Source: DUZB01 sp963747555 | GTDB lineage: Bacteria > Desulfobacterota > DSM-4660 > Desulfatiglandales > Desulfatiglandaceae | Direction: 5' to 3' | Assembly (NCBI GenBank): GCA_963747555.1 | Contig: CAVVFZ010000014.1 | Span: forward strand, 62,001 to 126,000 | DNA: 64,000 nucleotides | Shown: positions 43,991 through 53,383 of the stretch, one piece after another | Position numbering within the stretch: the stretch's first letter is position 1 | How the letters are laid out: the number at the start of each line of letters is the position of its first letter | Position numbers and translations under genes: made by a program | Notes under the pieces: generated by a model | What the model saw: the letters and a program-made list of their open reading frames with translations, nothing else | Databases searched by the model: none | What the model was told of the DNA's origin: nothing

Positions 43991-44548
43991 TCAGAATTCC
44001 ATGATCTCCTTCTCTTTTTTTGCAGTAATCTCGTCAATTTTTTTTATGAATTCATCGGTCAGCTTCTGGACGTCGTCCTGAGACTTGAAAAATTCGTCTT
44101 CGGAGATTTCCTTTTCGTTTTTCAGCTCTTTCAACATCTCATTGGCTTCCCGTCGGAGACCGCGAATAGAGATTTTGCTTTCTTCGGCCATCTTCTTTGC
44201 GAGTTTTGCAAGTTCCTTCCGTCTTTCCTCCGTTAGTGGGGGAATGGCAATCCTGATGATTTTTCCGTCATTTGCAGGAGTCAAACCGAGATCCGACTTC
44301 AGGATACACTTCTCCACATTCCCAATGATACTTTGATCCCAGGGTTGTATGGTAATAAGACGGCTCTCGGGAACGGAGATTGTCGCAACTTGCTCAATGG
44401 GCATCAAGGCTCCGTAACATTCCACCTTCAATCCATCCAGGAGTGCCGTGGATGCCCTGCCCGTCCGAATTCTCTTGAATTCCCTTTCAAGGGCACTGGC
44501 CCCTTTTTTCATCTTTTCACGCTGTTCAGAAAGTATTTCATCTTTCAT
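43991..44548 (-). CDS. frr: Ribosome recycling factor
   Basis: The 185-residue protein contains 'EFKRIRTGRASTALLDGLKV', 'QVATISVPESRLITIQPWD' and 'IRIAIPPLTEERRKELAKL', typical of RRF. In most Desulfobacterota pyrH lies just upstream; here tsf comes directly upstream. Confidence 0.97.
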   Translation of the reverse strand: MKDEILSEQREKMKKGASALEREFKRIRTGRASTALLDGLKVECYGALMPIEQVATISVPESRLITIQPWDQSIIGNVEKCILKSDLGLTPANDGKIIRIAIPPLTEERRKELAKLAKKMAEESKISIRGLRREANEMLKELKNEKEISEDEFFKSQDDVQKLTDEFIKKIDEITAKKEKEIMEF

Positions 44549-44650
44549 GACCGATCTCCTGAAACCATGATAATGAACCGGGGCCGCAACCCCCTTTTAA
44601 ATCCTTTATCAGAACCGGAAAAAATCTGTATCTTCCGGTTCTGAGATCTA
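44549..44650 (-). other. Short tsf-frr spacer, where pyrH would be expected
   Basis: The 102-base spacer has no coding capacity for UMP kinase. An 8-bp stem (aaccggaa / ttccggtt, about 44614-44642) is present and could be an RNA-processing or termination element. Confidence 0.45.
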
Positions 44651-45253
44651 TCAGCTGTCGGATTCTCCCAGTTGGAATCTGGCAAATCTTCGTACGACAA
44701 TGTTCTCCCCTGTTTTGGCTATCAGCTCATTGAGAAGGTCCTGGATAGTGATGTCAGGGTTCTTCACAAAAGGCTGTTCCAGGAGACAGACTTCAGAGTA
44801 GAATTTTTTCAACTTTCCTTCCACGATTTTTTCAATGACTTTCTCGGGTTTGCCGGAGGTCTTTGCCTGGGAAGCATAGATTTCTTTTTCCTTTTCCAGG
44901 ATTTCCGCCGGAATCGCCTCGCGGTCAACAGCTATGGGGTTGGAGGCAGCAATTTGAAGAGCCAGGTCCTTCACAAATTCTGTGAAGTCATCCGTTTTCC
45001 CAGTAAAATCGGTCTCACAATTCGCTTCCACCAGAACTCCGATTTTCCCACCGGCATGTATGTAGGACTGAACCTGCCCTTCCGAAGCAGTTCTTCCTCC
45101 ACGCTTTTTTGCGGTAGCGATACCTTTCTTTCTCAGATGGTCGATCGCTTTGCCGATATCTCCATTACACTCTGTAAGCGCGGCTTTACAATCCATGATG
45201 CCAACACCTGTTTTTTCTCTCAGTTCTTTGATTGATGAAGCAGTAACAGTCAT
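44651..45253 (-). CDS. tsf: Elongation factor Ts
   Basis: The 200-residue short-form EF-Ts starts 'MTVTASSIKELREKTGVGIM' and shows 'DCKAALTECNGDIGKAIDHL' and 'EANCETDFTGKTDDF'. The ATG at 45253 is preferred over an upstream frame because it gives the family N-terminus and has AAAGGGA ahead. It follows rpsB. Confidence 0.96.
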   Translation of the reverse strand: MTVTASSIKELREKTGVGIMDCKAALTECNGDIGKAIDHLRKKGIATAKKRGGRTASEGQVQSYIHAGGKIGVLVEANCETDFTGKTDDFTEFVKDLALQIAASNPIAVDREAIPAEILEKEKEIYASQAKTSGKPEKVIEKIVEGKLKKFYSEVCLLEQPFVKNPDITIQDLLNELIAKTGENIVVRRFARFQLGESDS

Positions 45254-45383
45254 GTGGTCGTCCCTTTCTGTCAAATCAATTGAGGATCGGTTCCAACAGT
45301 TTCCCATTCAAATGGATCCTGCCGGGAAAACAATCCGGTTCTTTGTATCATTGTCCATTCACAGAGGTGAAGGATTGTTTTTA

Positions 45384-46241
45384 TTAAGCATTGGATGAGG
45401 AGTCTTCAACCTGTACCTGGTCCTCTTCGATTGCCCCTTTTCTGGGCAGCACGATAACTTCCGGTCCCCCGGTCCCTCCCTCATCAGAGGGGGCGGGAGT
45501 TTCTGTAGCGGTTTCCTGCTCTTTTTGCAGTTTGGTTTCTTCTATCAGCCGCTGTTCGGCAAATTCATGCCCTTCGATACAGGCATCCGCTATTTTGGAA
45601 CATATAAGCCTGATGGCCCGGATGGCATCATCATTTCCGGGAATTACAAAATCTATCTCGTCAGGGTCGCAGTTGGAGTCCGCTATGGCAACTACCGGAA
45701 TGCCAAGTTTTCTGGCTTCTTTTACGGCTATCCTTTCTCTTCTCGGATCCACAACAAAGACCGCTCCTGGAATTTCATCCATATTTTTGATGCCGCCCAG
45801 GTTTTTCTCCAGTTTGGTAAGTTCCTTTTCCATCTTGAGGATTTCTTTTTTCGTATAACGGTTGATGGAACCGTCTTCTTTCATCCTTTCAAGCTCTTTC
45901 AGACGGGCAATGCTCTTCTTAATGGTCTGGAAGTTGGTTAGGGTCCCACCAAGCCATCGATTTACGACATAGAACATACCGCAGCGTTCACTTTCTTCTA
46001 CAACCGAATCATGCCCCTGCTTTTTTGTGCCCACGAATAAAACCGGATAACCATCCGCGACGGTCTTACTGATGAAATTGTATGCGGCCTTTATCAGTCT
46101 TACGGTCTTTTGGAGATCGATAATATGAATTCCATTTCTTGCGCCAAAAATGTACGGTTTCATTTTTGGATTCCAACGCCTTGTCTGATGACCAAAATGA
46201 ACGCCTGCTTCCAGTAGTTGTTTCATGCTGATTACTGCCAT
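45384..46241 (-). CDS. rpsB: 30S ribosomal protein S2
   Basis: The 285-residue S2 has 'MKQLLEAGVHFGHQTRRWNP', 'YIFGARNGIHIIDLQKT', 'VNRWLGGTLTNFQT' and 'VVDPRRERIAVKEA'. An extra acidic, disordered C-terminal tail of about 50 residues (from 'KLQKEQETATETPAPSDEG') extends beyond the conserved core. RBS AAGGAGG precedes the ATG. Confidence 0.97.
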   Translation of the reverse strand: MAVISMKQLLEAGVHFGHQTRRWNPKMKPYIFGARNGIHIIDLQKTVRLIKAAYNFISKTVADGYPVLFVGTKKQGHDSVVEESERCGMFYVVNRWLGGTLTNFQTIKKSIARLKELERMKEDGSINRYTKKEILKMEKELTKLEKNLGGIKNMDEIPGAVFVVDPRRERIAVKEARKLGIPVVAIADSNCDPDEIDFVIPGNDDAIRAIRLICSKIADACIEGHEFAEQRLIEETKLQKEQETATETPAPSDEGGTGGPEVIVLPRKGAIEEDQVQVEDSSSNA

Positions 46242-46577
46242 CTGTGTCCTCCTTGGATTTCGAGACCTTATCCTGTGGTCTCATGCCGGTTAAACCTCGG
46301 TTCGCGGAGCGTCCTAAACCCCTTGCAAAAGGGGCACCTGGCAACCATCCGAACCTGTGACGTTACGGGAAAATAGGTGCTTGAGCAAATTTTCCCAACC
46401 TGTTATGATTCCAGTGTGCAATTCCGACTGTATTGCCGTCTCAGCCTTTGTTCTTTAGAATTAAGGAAGACTGAAATACACAGGCTGCCACATCGATGGC
46501 ACACTGACACAAAAATTTCATAAACGAATATTTATAGTGCCTTTTTGAATGAATTGCAAGCAAAAAAAGGGGCCATC
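46242..46577. other. rpsB leader and divergent promoter region
   Basis: There is no gene here. On the minus strand the 5' leader of rpsB has several small stems, including gagacc/ggtctc (46262-46282) and ccccttttgcaagggg (about 46319-46334). Structured rpsB leaders bind S2 in other bacteria; I cannot show a match to a known class. Confidence 0.4.
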
Positions 46578-46832
46578 ATGGATGAAGAAACCAAAAGCGG
46601 TTTGAAAAGACTTGTTGAAGACGCCGAGGCAGGAATCGCAAAATCGATTTTGCGATGGAAATATAAAAGAGAAGGCCGTAAGGCGCCGTCCGAAGAGGTC
46701 ATGGAGGCCAGATCCCGCCTGGCGGCCGATACGGCTCAGGACGTTCTGTCCAAAACAGGCAAGACAGTTTGGAATGATTTGAAGAAGATTTATAGGAAAG
46801 AGGGACGGGATGGGGAGGATTCCACAAAGTGA
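46578..46832 (+). CDS. Small hypothetical protein coupled to a dGTPase-like gene
   Basis: I do not recognise this 84-residue, charged, mostly helical protein ('SGLKRLVEDAEAGIAKSILR'). The ATG at 46578 follows AAGGGG. Its stop overlaps the GTG start of the next gene (GTGA), so the two are made together. It may be a small regulator or stabiliser of the HD-domain enzyme. Confidence 0.6.
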   Translation: MDEETKSGLKRLVEDAEAGIAKSILRWKYKREGRKAPSEEVMEARSRLAADTAQDVLSKTGKTVWNDLKKIYRKEGRDGEDSTK

Positions 46833-48013
46833 GAAACAACCGGGTGTTACATGGCGTCAGGGCCATCCTTGATGCAAAAGAGAAAGAAAGGCTTTCTCCC
46901 TGGGCGTGTCCCAGCACAAGCGCAGTGCGGGAAAAAGAGGAAGAAACGCTTGATAAAGGGCACCGGCAGCATTTCTCCGTGGATTCGGATCGCATCCTGC
47001 ATTCCCTTTCGTACTCAAGATACATCGATAAGACACAGGTGTTTTACCTTATAAAAAATGATCATATCACCCACCGTGTTCTTCATGTACAGCTTGTTTC
47101 AAAGATTGGAAGGACCATCGGACGAATATTGGGCCTGAATGAAGATCTCATCGAGGCGGTGTCCCTCGGGCATGATATTGGGCATGCTCCTTTTGGCCAT
47201 GATGGTGAGAAATTTCTTTCAGAACTGTGTGAATCATATGGTGCGGGATCGTTCCTTCATAATATTCAGAGTGTGCGCTCTCTTCAGAGCATTGAAAGAA
47301 AAGGGAGAGGGTGGAATCTGAGTTTGCAGGTACTGGACGGAATACTGTGCCATGACGGAGAGCTTCACTCCCAGTCTCTCGCGCCTGCAAGATGTAAGAA
47401 TTTTGAAGGCCTTTACCATGAAATGAAAATGAAGAAGGAGGACCCGACCACCAACCTGTTCCCCATGACACTGGAGGGATGCGTGGTAAGGATGGCCGAT
47501 ACCATCAGTTATATCGGCCGGGATATCGAAGATGCGATACGACTGGGATTGATCAGCAGAAAAGATCTTCCGAAGGAATGCAGTGAGATTCTGGGGGCCA
47601 CCAATGGAACAATCGTGTACACACTGGTGGAAGATCTGGTTTCCAACAGCTTTGAAAAGCCTTTCCTGAAGTTCAGCGATCAGGTTGGAGAGGCTTTGAA
47701 GATATTGAAGAAATTCAATGAGGACCACATTTACAGAAACAACATTGTAAAGGAGCAGATAGATAAGATCGGGCTCATGTTTAAACTGCTGTTTGAACGG
47801 TTTTACAAAGATCTTGAGACCGGCAAGGAAGATTCCGATATCTACAGTAGATTCCTGAAGGGAATGCAGCCCGATTATTTAGAAAAGACCTCGTTTGCGG
47901 GCGTTGTGCGGGATTTTATAGCGGGAATGACAGATGAGTATTTTCTTGAACAGTGCCACAGAAATTTGATACCTGTTATGAGATACGGGCTGATGAGCAG
48001 ATCTCACACGTGA
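46829..48013 (+). CDS. dGTPase-like HD-domain phosphohydrolase
   Basis: The 394-residue protein resembles deoxyguanosine-triphosphate triphosphohydrolases. The HD metal site is 'HRVLHVQLVSKIGRTIGR' and then 'AVSLGHDIGHAPFGHDGEK', with a later aspartate in 'RMADTISYIGRDIEDAI'. The N-terminus ('DSDRILHSLSYSRYIDKTQV') is a diverged version of the family's substrate-binding region. The start is GTG, overlapping the previous gene. The likely role is nucleotide-pool control; the substrate could differ from dGTP. Confidence 0.82.
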   Translation: MRNNRVLHGVRAILDAKEKERLSPWACPSTSAVREKEEETLDKGHRQHFSVDSDRILHSLSYSRYIDKTQVFYLIKNDHITHRVLHVQLVSKIGRTIGRILGLNEDLIEAVSLGHDIGHAPFGHDGEKFLSELCESYGAGSFLHNIQSVRSLQSIERKGRGWNLSLQVLDGILCHDGELHSQSLAPARCKNFEGLYHEMKMKKEDPTTNLFPMTLEGCVVRMADTISYIGRDIEDAIRLGLISRKDLPKECSEILGATNGTIVYTLVEDLVSNSFEKPFLKFSDQVGEALKILKKFNEDHIYRNNIVKEQIDKIGLMFKLLFERFYKDLETGKEDSDIYSRFLKGMQPDYLEKTSFAGVVRDFIAGMTDEYFLEQCHRNLIPVMRYGLMSRSHT

Positions 48014-48484
48014 GAATTTTGATGCCATTTTGGCAAAACTTGTTGACAAAAAAATTATGACCGGGTAATGGTATATCCGAATTACGAAAAAGACTTGCGG
48101 AAAAATCTACGTTTTTGTGTGAATTTCCGTAACGCATTTCTATTTTTCAGCAGTAAGCAAAACACCTCAATATAGAAAACTATGAAAGACAAACCAAACA
48201 CGGATTGAGAATTCGTGTTTTCAAGGGATGGCAGCAGTCTGGTTTCATCGTCATTTATGGTTTAGCCCCTTCAAATTTTAAGGAACCTGTTCAATCACTA
48301 TGATCATTCCTTACCTTCTTATTAATTTTACGCAAAAAGCATTCTCAGCCAAAAGCCCTGATCAGAACAGGCGACTCTTCTCTTGGAGATTTACCGAGCA
48401 TATCTGAAGTTGGCATCAGGGTGTGCTTTGCGGTATTTTATAATGCAGTAACCATCATAGAAAAATATCTGGAGGCCCGCGACT
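48014..48484. other. Gene-free region upstream of the liv cluster
   Basis: No supported gene or structured RNA is present. TTGACA occurs at 48043-48048 with TAATGG 17 bases on, a weak promoter candidate on the plus strand, far (about 410 bases) from livG. The long AT-rich leader leaves room for regulator binding. Confidence 0.35.
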
Positions 48485-49306
48485 ATGAATCAGGTTGGGG
48501 AATTAAATGAAGGCGATGTCATCCTGAAGCTTGAAGACGTTCATATGTCCTTTGGCAAGGTGACTGCCTTATCAGGAGTAAACCTGGAAGTTAGAAAAGG
48601 TGAGATTCATTCGATTATAGGGCCCAATGGTGCTGGAAAAACGGTCATGATGAACTGTATTAACGGTCTTTATAAGCCACAGCAAGGCAATATCTTCTTC
48701 AAAGGCCGGAAAGTGAATCATTTGCGGCCATGCAAAAGAGCTGAGTTGGGAATTTCACGGACTTTTCAAAAACTCGAACTTTTCGGGGGAATGACGGTCC
48801 TTGACAATATCCGACTTGGAAGACATGTTCACCTCAAAAGCGGCATTCTAAGCGGATCTATCTATGTGGGGAAGACGAAGAAGGAAGAGCTTTCTTCACG
48901 GAAATTTATTGAGGAAGAGATTATCGATCTGTTGGAGATCGAAAGCATTCGCGACAAGCCGGCTCACATGCTTCCTTACGGTCTCCAAAAACGGGTCGAA
49001 TTGGGCCGTGCCCTTGCACTGAATCCTGAATTAATCCTGCTGGATGAGCCGCTGGCCGGTCTGAACCTGGAAGAGGTGGAGGATATGGCCCGTTTTATTT
49101 TAGACATCAATGAGGAGGAGCGTTGGAAGATTACCTGTATTCTGGTGGAACACGATATGGGTGTTGTAATGGATATATCGCACAAAGTGAATGTCTTGAA
49201 CTTCGGCAACCAGATCATGGATGGAACTCCCGAGGCGGTTCAGGCCAACCCAGCCGTGATAAAGGCCTATTTGGGCGAAGATGATCTTTATTCCACAAGG
49301 AGGTAG
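48485..49306 (+). CDS. livG: Liv-type ABC importer, ATP-binding protein LivG
   Basis: The 273-residue ATPase has Walker A 'IIGPNGAGKTVMMNCINGLY', 'GISRTFQKLELFGGMTVLDN', the LivG-like signature 'LPYGLQKRVELGRALALNP', Walker B 'LILLDEPLAGLN' and 'CILVEHDMGVVMDISH'. It is the first gene of a six-gene operon with its own acyl-CoA synthetase. Confidence 0.9.
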   Translation: MNQVGELNEGDVILKLEDVHMSFGKVTALSGVNLEVRKGEIHSIIGPNGAGKTVMMNCINGLYKPQQGNIFFKGRKVNHLRPCKRAELGISRTFQKLELFGGMTVLDNIRLGRHVHLKSGILSGSIYVGKTKKEELSSRKFIEEEIIDLLEIESIRDKPAHMLPYGLQKRVELGRALALNPELILLDEPLAGLNLEEVEDMARFILDINEEERWKITCILVEHDMGVVMDISHKVNVLNFGNQIMDGTPEAVQANPAVIKAYLGEDDLYSTRR

Positions 49307-49314
49307 AACTAGAA

Positions 49315-51239
49315 ATGAAAGGATCCGGGATTGAGATCACCAAAGAGCTCACGATTCCCAAGCTCTTTCTGAGCCAGTGCAGAAAATATGGCGATAAAAA
49401 GGTAGCCATGAGGGAGAAGGAGTTTGGCATATGGATCCCCTTTACCTGGCAGGATTATTATGAAAACGTCAAATCTCTCAGTCTCGGGATGGTCAGCCTT
49501 GGTTTAAAGCGCGGGGACAAAGTGGCCATGATCGGAGACAATCGTCCGGAAGGCCTCTGGGCCGAAATGGCCGCCATGTGCGCCGGAGCCATTGGGGTCT
49601 GGCTTTTTCAAGACTGCATGATGGATGAAGTCAAGTATATCATCGATCATTCGGATTCAAAGATATTTGTGGGGGAAACGCAGGAGGAGGTGGACAAGGC
49701 CCTTTCCATCAAAGATGAGTGTCCCAAGCTGGACATTATTATGTGGGATGATCCTAAAGGGATGAGGAATTACCATCAAGATTTCCTGATTAGCGTGAAG
49801 AGGGTTCAGGAACTGGGCAGGGAGCTTGACAGGAAGAAACCGGACCTGTTTGAAAGCATGATCAATGAAGCTCATGGCGACGATATCTGTCTCCTTTTCT
49901 ACACATCGGGCACCACGGCCCTTCCCAAGGGCGCGCTCCTCTCCCACTGGAATATGCTGACCATGGGGCACAACCTTATGGCCGTCGATCCCTGCTATGA
50001 TACGGATGATTTTGTTTCCTACCTTCCATTTGCATGGATCGGGGAGCAGATGATGTCCATTTCGTGCGGCCTGCAGATGGGGTATACCATTAATTTTCCT
50101 GAAGGACCCGATCTGGCACAGGAAAATATCAGGGAGATCGGCCCCCATGTGATGTTTGCTCCCCCGAGGATGTATGAAGGGATGACGCGTCAGGTGCAGG
50201 TGAAATATATTGATTCCACATGGATCAAGCGAAAGTTCTATGAATTCGGCATCAAGGTTGGTTACAAGGTCGCCGGTCTGAAATTCGAAAAAAAGCCGGT
50301 TTCTGTGGGGCTGAGGTTTGTGAACTGGATCGCCTCCATCACCATGCAGAAAAAGCTGAAAGATCATTTGGGCATGTCGAGGCTCAGACACTGCTATACA
50401 GGCGGCGCCGCCATGGGGCCGGATCATTTCAAGTTCTTTCACGCTCTCGGAGTCAACCTGAAACAGATTTACGGTCAGACGGAAGTGGCCGGTATTTCCA
50501 TCGTTCATAGAGACGGCGATATCAAATTCGACACGGTCGGAACTCCCATCCCCGAAACCGAAATCAAGATCACGGAAGAAGGGGAGATTCTTACGAAGAG
50601 CCCCTCTGTTTTCCAGGGATATTACAAGAATGACGAGGCCACCAAAAAGACGCTGGTGGATGGCTGGCTCTATTCGGGAGACCGGGGTTTTATTGACGAA
50701 GATGGTCACCTGGTGGTGTTTGACCGTTCCAAAGATGTCATGACTCTGAATGATGGAAGGCCTTTCTCTCCGCAGTATCTTGAGACCAGGTTGAAATTCA
50801 GCCCCTTTATAGGGGAAGTCTGGGCTATCGGAGACAAGACGGGAGTTTATTTCGGCCGTCATGTGCATCGATTATGCGGTGGTGGGGAAATGGGCCGACG
50901 ACAAGAAGCTCAATTATACCAGTTATCCGGAACTGTCCCAGAAACCGGAAGTTTACGAGATTGGTTAAAAAGCAGATCCAGGAAGCAAACAAGGATCTTC
51001 CGGAGCCGGCCAGGATACGCAAATTCGTGAACCTCTATAAGGTATTTGATGCGGACGATGAGGAACTCACACGGACATCAAAATTGAAGCGGGCATTTGT
51101 GGAAAACAGGTATAAAGACATCGTGAATGCCCTTTATTCCGATGTGGATGTGGTGCACATGGATACCACCATAACCTACGAGGATGGAAGGGAACAGCGC
51201 ATCAAGATCGACCTGCATATCGAAGAGATCGGGGCGTGA
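49315..51239 (+). pseudogene. Long-chain acyl-CoA synthetase (AMP-binding) inside the liv cluster, two apparent frameshifts
   Basis: The protein of about 640 residues belongs to the FAA1/FadD15-type synthetases: P-loop 'LLFYTSGTTALPKGALLSH', 'IYGQTEVAGIS', 'GWLYSGDRGFIDEDGHLVV' and 'DRSKDVMTLNDGRPFSPQ'. The frame breaks near 50841-50843 (ggg) and again near 50961-50962 (tt). Removing one base at each place joins the start to the C-terminus ('FISAVMCIDYAVVGKWADD', then 'KQIQEANKDLPEPARIRKF'). It lies 8 bases after livG and about 28 before livH. A synthetase built into a Liv operon suggests the transporter imports a carboxylic acid rather than an amino acid. Confidence 0.85.
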
Positions 51240-51267
51240 CAAAGCTTACTTGAAAGGGGAGGAAGGA

Positions 51268-52153
51268 ATGGAGCTCTTTTTTATGACCTTGACCACGGGA
51301 ATCATGGTGGGCGGCATTTATGCATTGGTGGCTCTAGGATGGGTTTTGATCTATAAGTGTTCAGGCGTTCTCAATCTGGCCATGGGGGAGCTGACCCTGA
51401 TCGGGGCGTACGTAGCCTACTCCTTTTATAATGCTGGTCTTCCTTTTGTCGTTGCCGTGATCCTTACCCTTGGCGTAGGCATTATCCTGGGTTTTCTCAC
51501 CGAGCGTATTTTTTTGGACAAGCTCATAGGGGAGCCTATTTTAGTCCGTCATTATGGTAACGGTAGGTCTCTCCTTTTTTCTGAAGGGCCTCGTCGGGTT
51601 TATCTATGGTACGGATACGAGGGTGTATGCCCCGCCTGTTTTCGAGCTAAAACCGATCACCATCGGGATTCTCAAGGTATCGCCGGTGTATCTGTGGTCC
51701 TTTATCCTCTCCATCGTGCTTCTTATAGTGTTTATGCTTTTTTTCAAATACACCCGCTGGGGTCTTTCCATGCAGGCTACGGCCGATGATGAAACAGCCG
51801 CCCTTTCCCTTGGCGTAAGCGCCCGATTCGTTTACGCGGCCGCCTGGGCAATCGCCTTCATGAGCGCCGGCGTAGGGGGAGCGCTCTTGGGGAATATTAA
51901 CGGAATCAATACTTCGGTGGGGTACCTGGGACTGCTTGTGTTGCCCGCGGTGGTGCTTGGCGGACTCAATTCCGTGCCGGGCGCCATTGTTGGGGGGATT
52001 TCCATCGGGCTTCTCCAGAATTTTTCGGGGACCTATCTGGATCAGTACTTTCCAGGGGGGGTAAAGGAAATCGTTCCTTTTGTATTTATGGCGGTTTTTC
52101 TCCTTTTCAAACCTTACGGCCTCTGGGGCTGGGAACGGATTGAACGCGTCTAA
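51268..52153 (+). pseudogene. livH: Liv-type ABC importer, permease LivH, one apparent frameshift
   Basis: The protein of about 294 residues has LivH features: 'GIMVGGIYALVALGWVLIYK', 'SGVLNLAMGELTLIGAYVAY' and 'LGGLNSVPGAIVGGISIGLL'. The frame changes at cc 51546-51547. Removing one C gives the continuous 'EPILVVIMVTVGLSFFLKG'. Start ATG 51268 has GGAGGAAGG. It is 26 bases from livM. Confidence 0.88.
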
Positions 52154-52179
52154 GAAGATAGTTCACGGAGGGGTATTTC

Positions 52180-53277
52180 ATGTCCAATGTTTGGTTGCCA
52201 TGTGGTGATTATCATCAGAACTATGCGGAAGATCAGGGCTGGTGGCAGACAACTTTTCTTAAATCCAAGATGATTCTGCTGCTTCTCATCACTTTTGTGG
52301 GAATCCCGCTGCTTCCGGACTACTGGATCAGTGTTGCGACCATGGTGGGATATACGGCCATGGGAGCCCTGGGAGTGCAGCTCCTTATCGGATATACCGG
52401 TCTGATTACATTAGGTCATTCCGCGTTTATCGCGGTGGGAGCATACACCAGTACGATGCTGGTACTCCAGTTTCCCTGGCCTCCCGGCATCGTGGATGCA
52501 GGGTTGGCCTATCCCATAAGCATTATTGCCGCGGGCATTGTGGCCGGACTCTGGAGCGTGCTATTCGGATTGCCATCCGCAAAGGTAAAGGGTTTTTATC
52601 TAATTCTTACTACCATGGCCGCCCAGTTTATTACGGTGGATTTTATCCTCACCCAGTATGTTTCGCAGATTGGTGGAAGGGGCCAGGCATTTTCCCTGCC
52701 GCCGGGAACCATTAAAATAGGACCATGGGTCATCGAAAATGAAGTTCGGATCTATTATGTCATGGCGGTGTTGCTGTCGCTCATGGTGATTGTTCTGGCC
52801 AATTTGCTTCGCTCAAAACCGGGAAGGGCATGGGTGGCCATAAGGGACAACGATATCGCGGCGGAAGCCCTTGGAATTAATATTGTCTGGTATAAACTGC
52901 TGTCCTTTTTTGTGGCCGGGTTCATGGCCGGGGTGGCGGGGGCTTTCTGGGTATGCAATACGGCCGCTCTCAGTCCTGAGCATTTTACTTGGGGGTGGTC
53001 CCTTTGGCTGGTTGGGGTTATCCTGATCGGTGGGGTAGGTTCCATCCATGGGGCTATTTTCGGGTCTATCTTCATGGTGGTGATCATGGAGCTTCTCCAG
53101 ATGGTGGTGATTCCCATGGGGGATTACTATCCCGAGCTGCTGATGGGATTCACCTACATCAAGGATATGGCCTTCGGCCTGGCCATCTGTGGATTTCTTA
53201 TCTATGAACCCAACGGCCTTGCCTATCGCTGGTGGCAGGCCAAGAACTACTTTAATTTGTGGCCATTTTCGTATTAA
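52180..53277 (+). CDS. livM: Liv-type ABC importer, permease LivM
   Basis: The 365-residue permease has about ten helices and 'GYTGLITLGHSAFIAVGAYT', 'AKVKGFYLILTTMAAQF', 'GRAWVAIRDNDIAAEALGI' and 'LWLVGVILIGGVGSIHGAI', all typical of LivM. It follows livH in the same operon. Confidence 0.93.
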   Translation: MSNVWLPCGDYHQNYAEDQGWWQTTFLKSKMILLLLITFVGIPLLPDYWISVATMVGYTAMGALGVQLLIGYTGLITLGHSAFIAVGAYTSTMLVLQFPWPPGIVDAGLAYPISIIAAGIVAGLWSVLFGLPSAKVKGFYLILTTMAAQFITVDFILTQYVSQIGGRGQAFSLPPGTIKIGPWVIENEVRIYYVMAVLLSLMVIVLANLLRSKPGRAWVAIRDNDIAAEALGINIVWYKLLSFFVAGFMAGVAGAFWVCNTAALSPEHFTWGWSLWLVGVILIGGVGSIHGAIFGSIFMVVIMELLQMVVIPMGDYYPELLMGFTYIKDMAFGLAICGFLIYEPNGLAYRWWQAKNYFNLWPFSY

Positions 53278-53383
53278 CCTGTAATCCTTTTGGAAAGGAG
53301 GTGACTATCCGTTAGATCCTGTCCGGCTTTGTTGACAAGTCAACTCGTTGTTTTTTTACCAAATAGCAAAAGGGGGGAAACAG

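Noticed and set aside
49657..50868. 403-residue open frame on the minus strand
   Set aside because: It lies wholly antisense to the acyl-CoA synthetase, which has all family motifs; the antisense product has none.
50820..51560. Programmed +1 frameshifting in the synthetase and livH
   Set aside because: There is no slippery site, no common stop-codon context, and the same type of change occurs in unrelated genes at the left end. Extra-base sequence errors explain all cases more simply.
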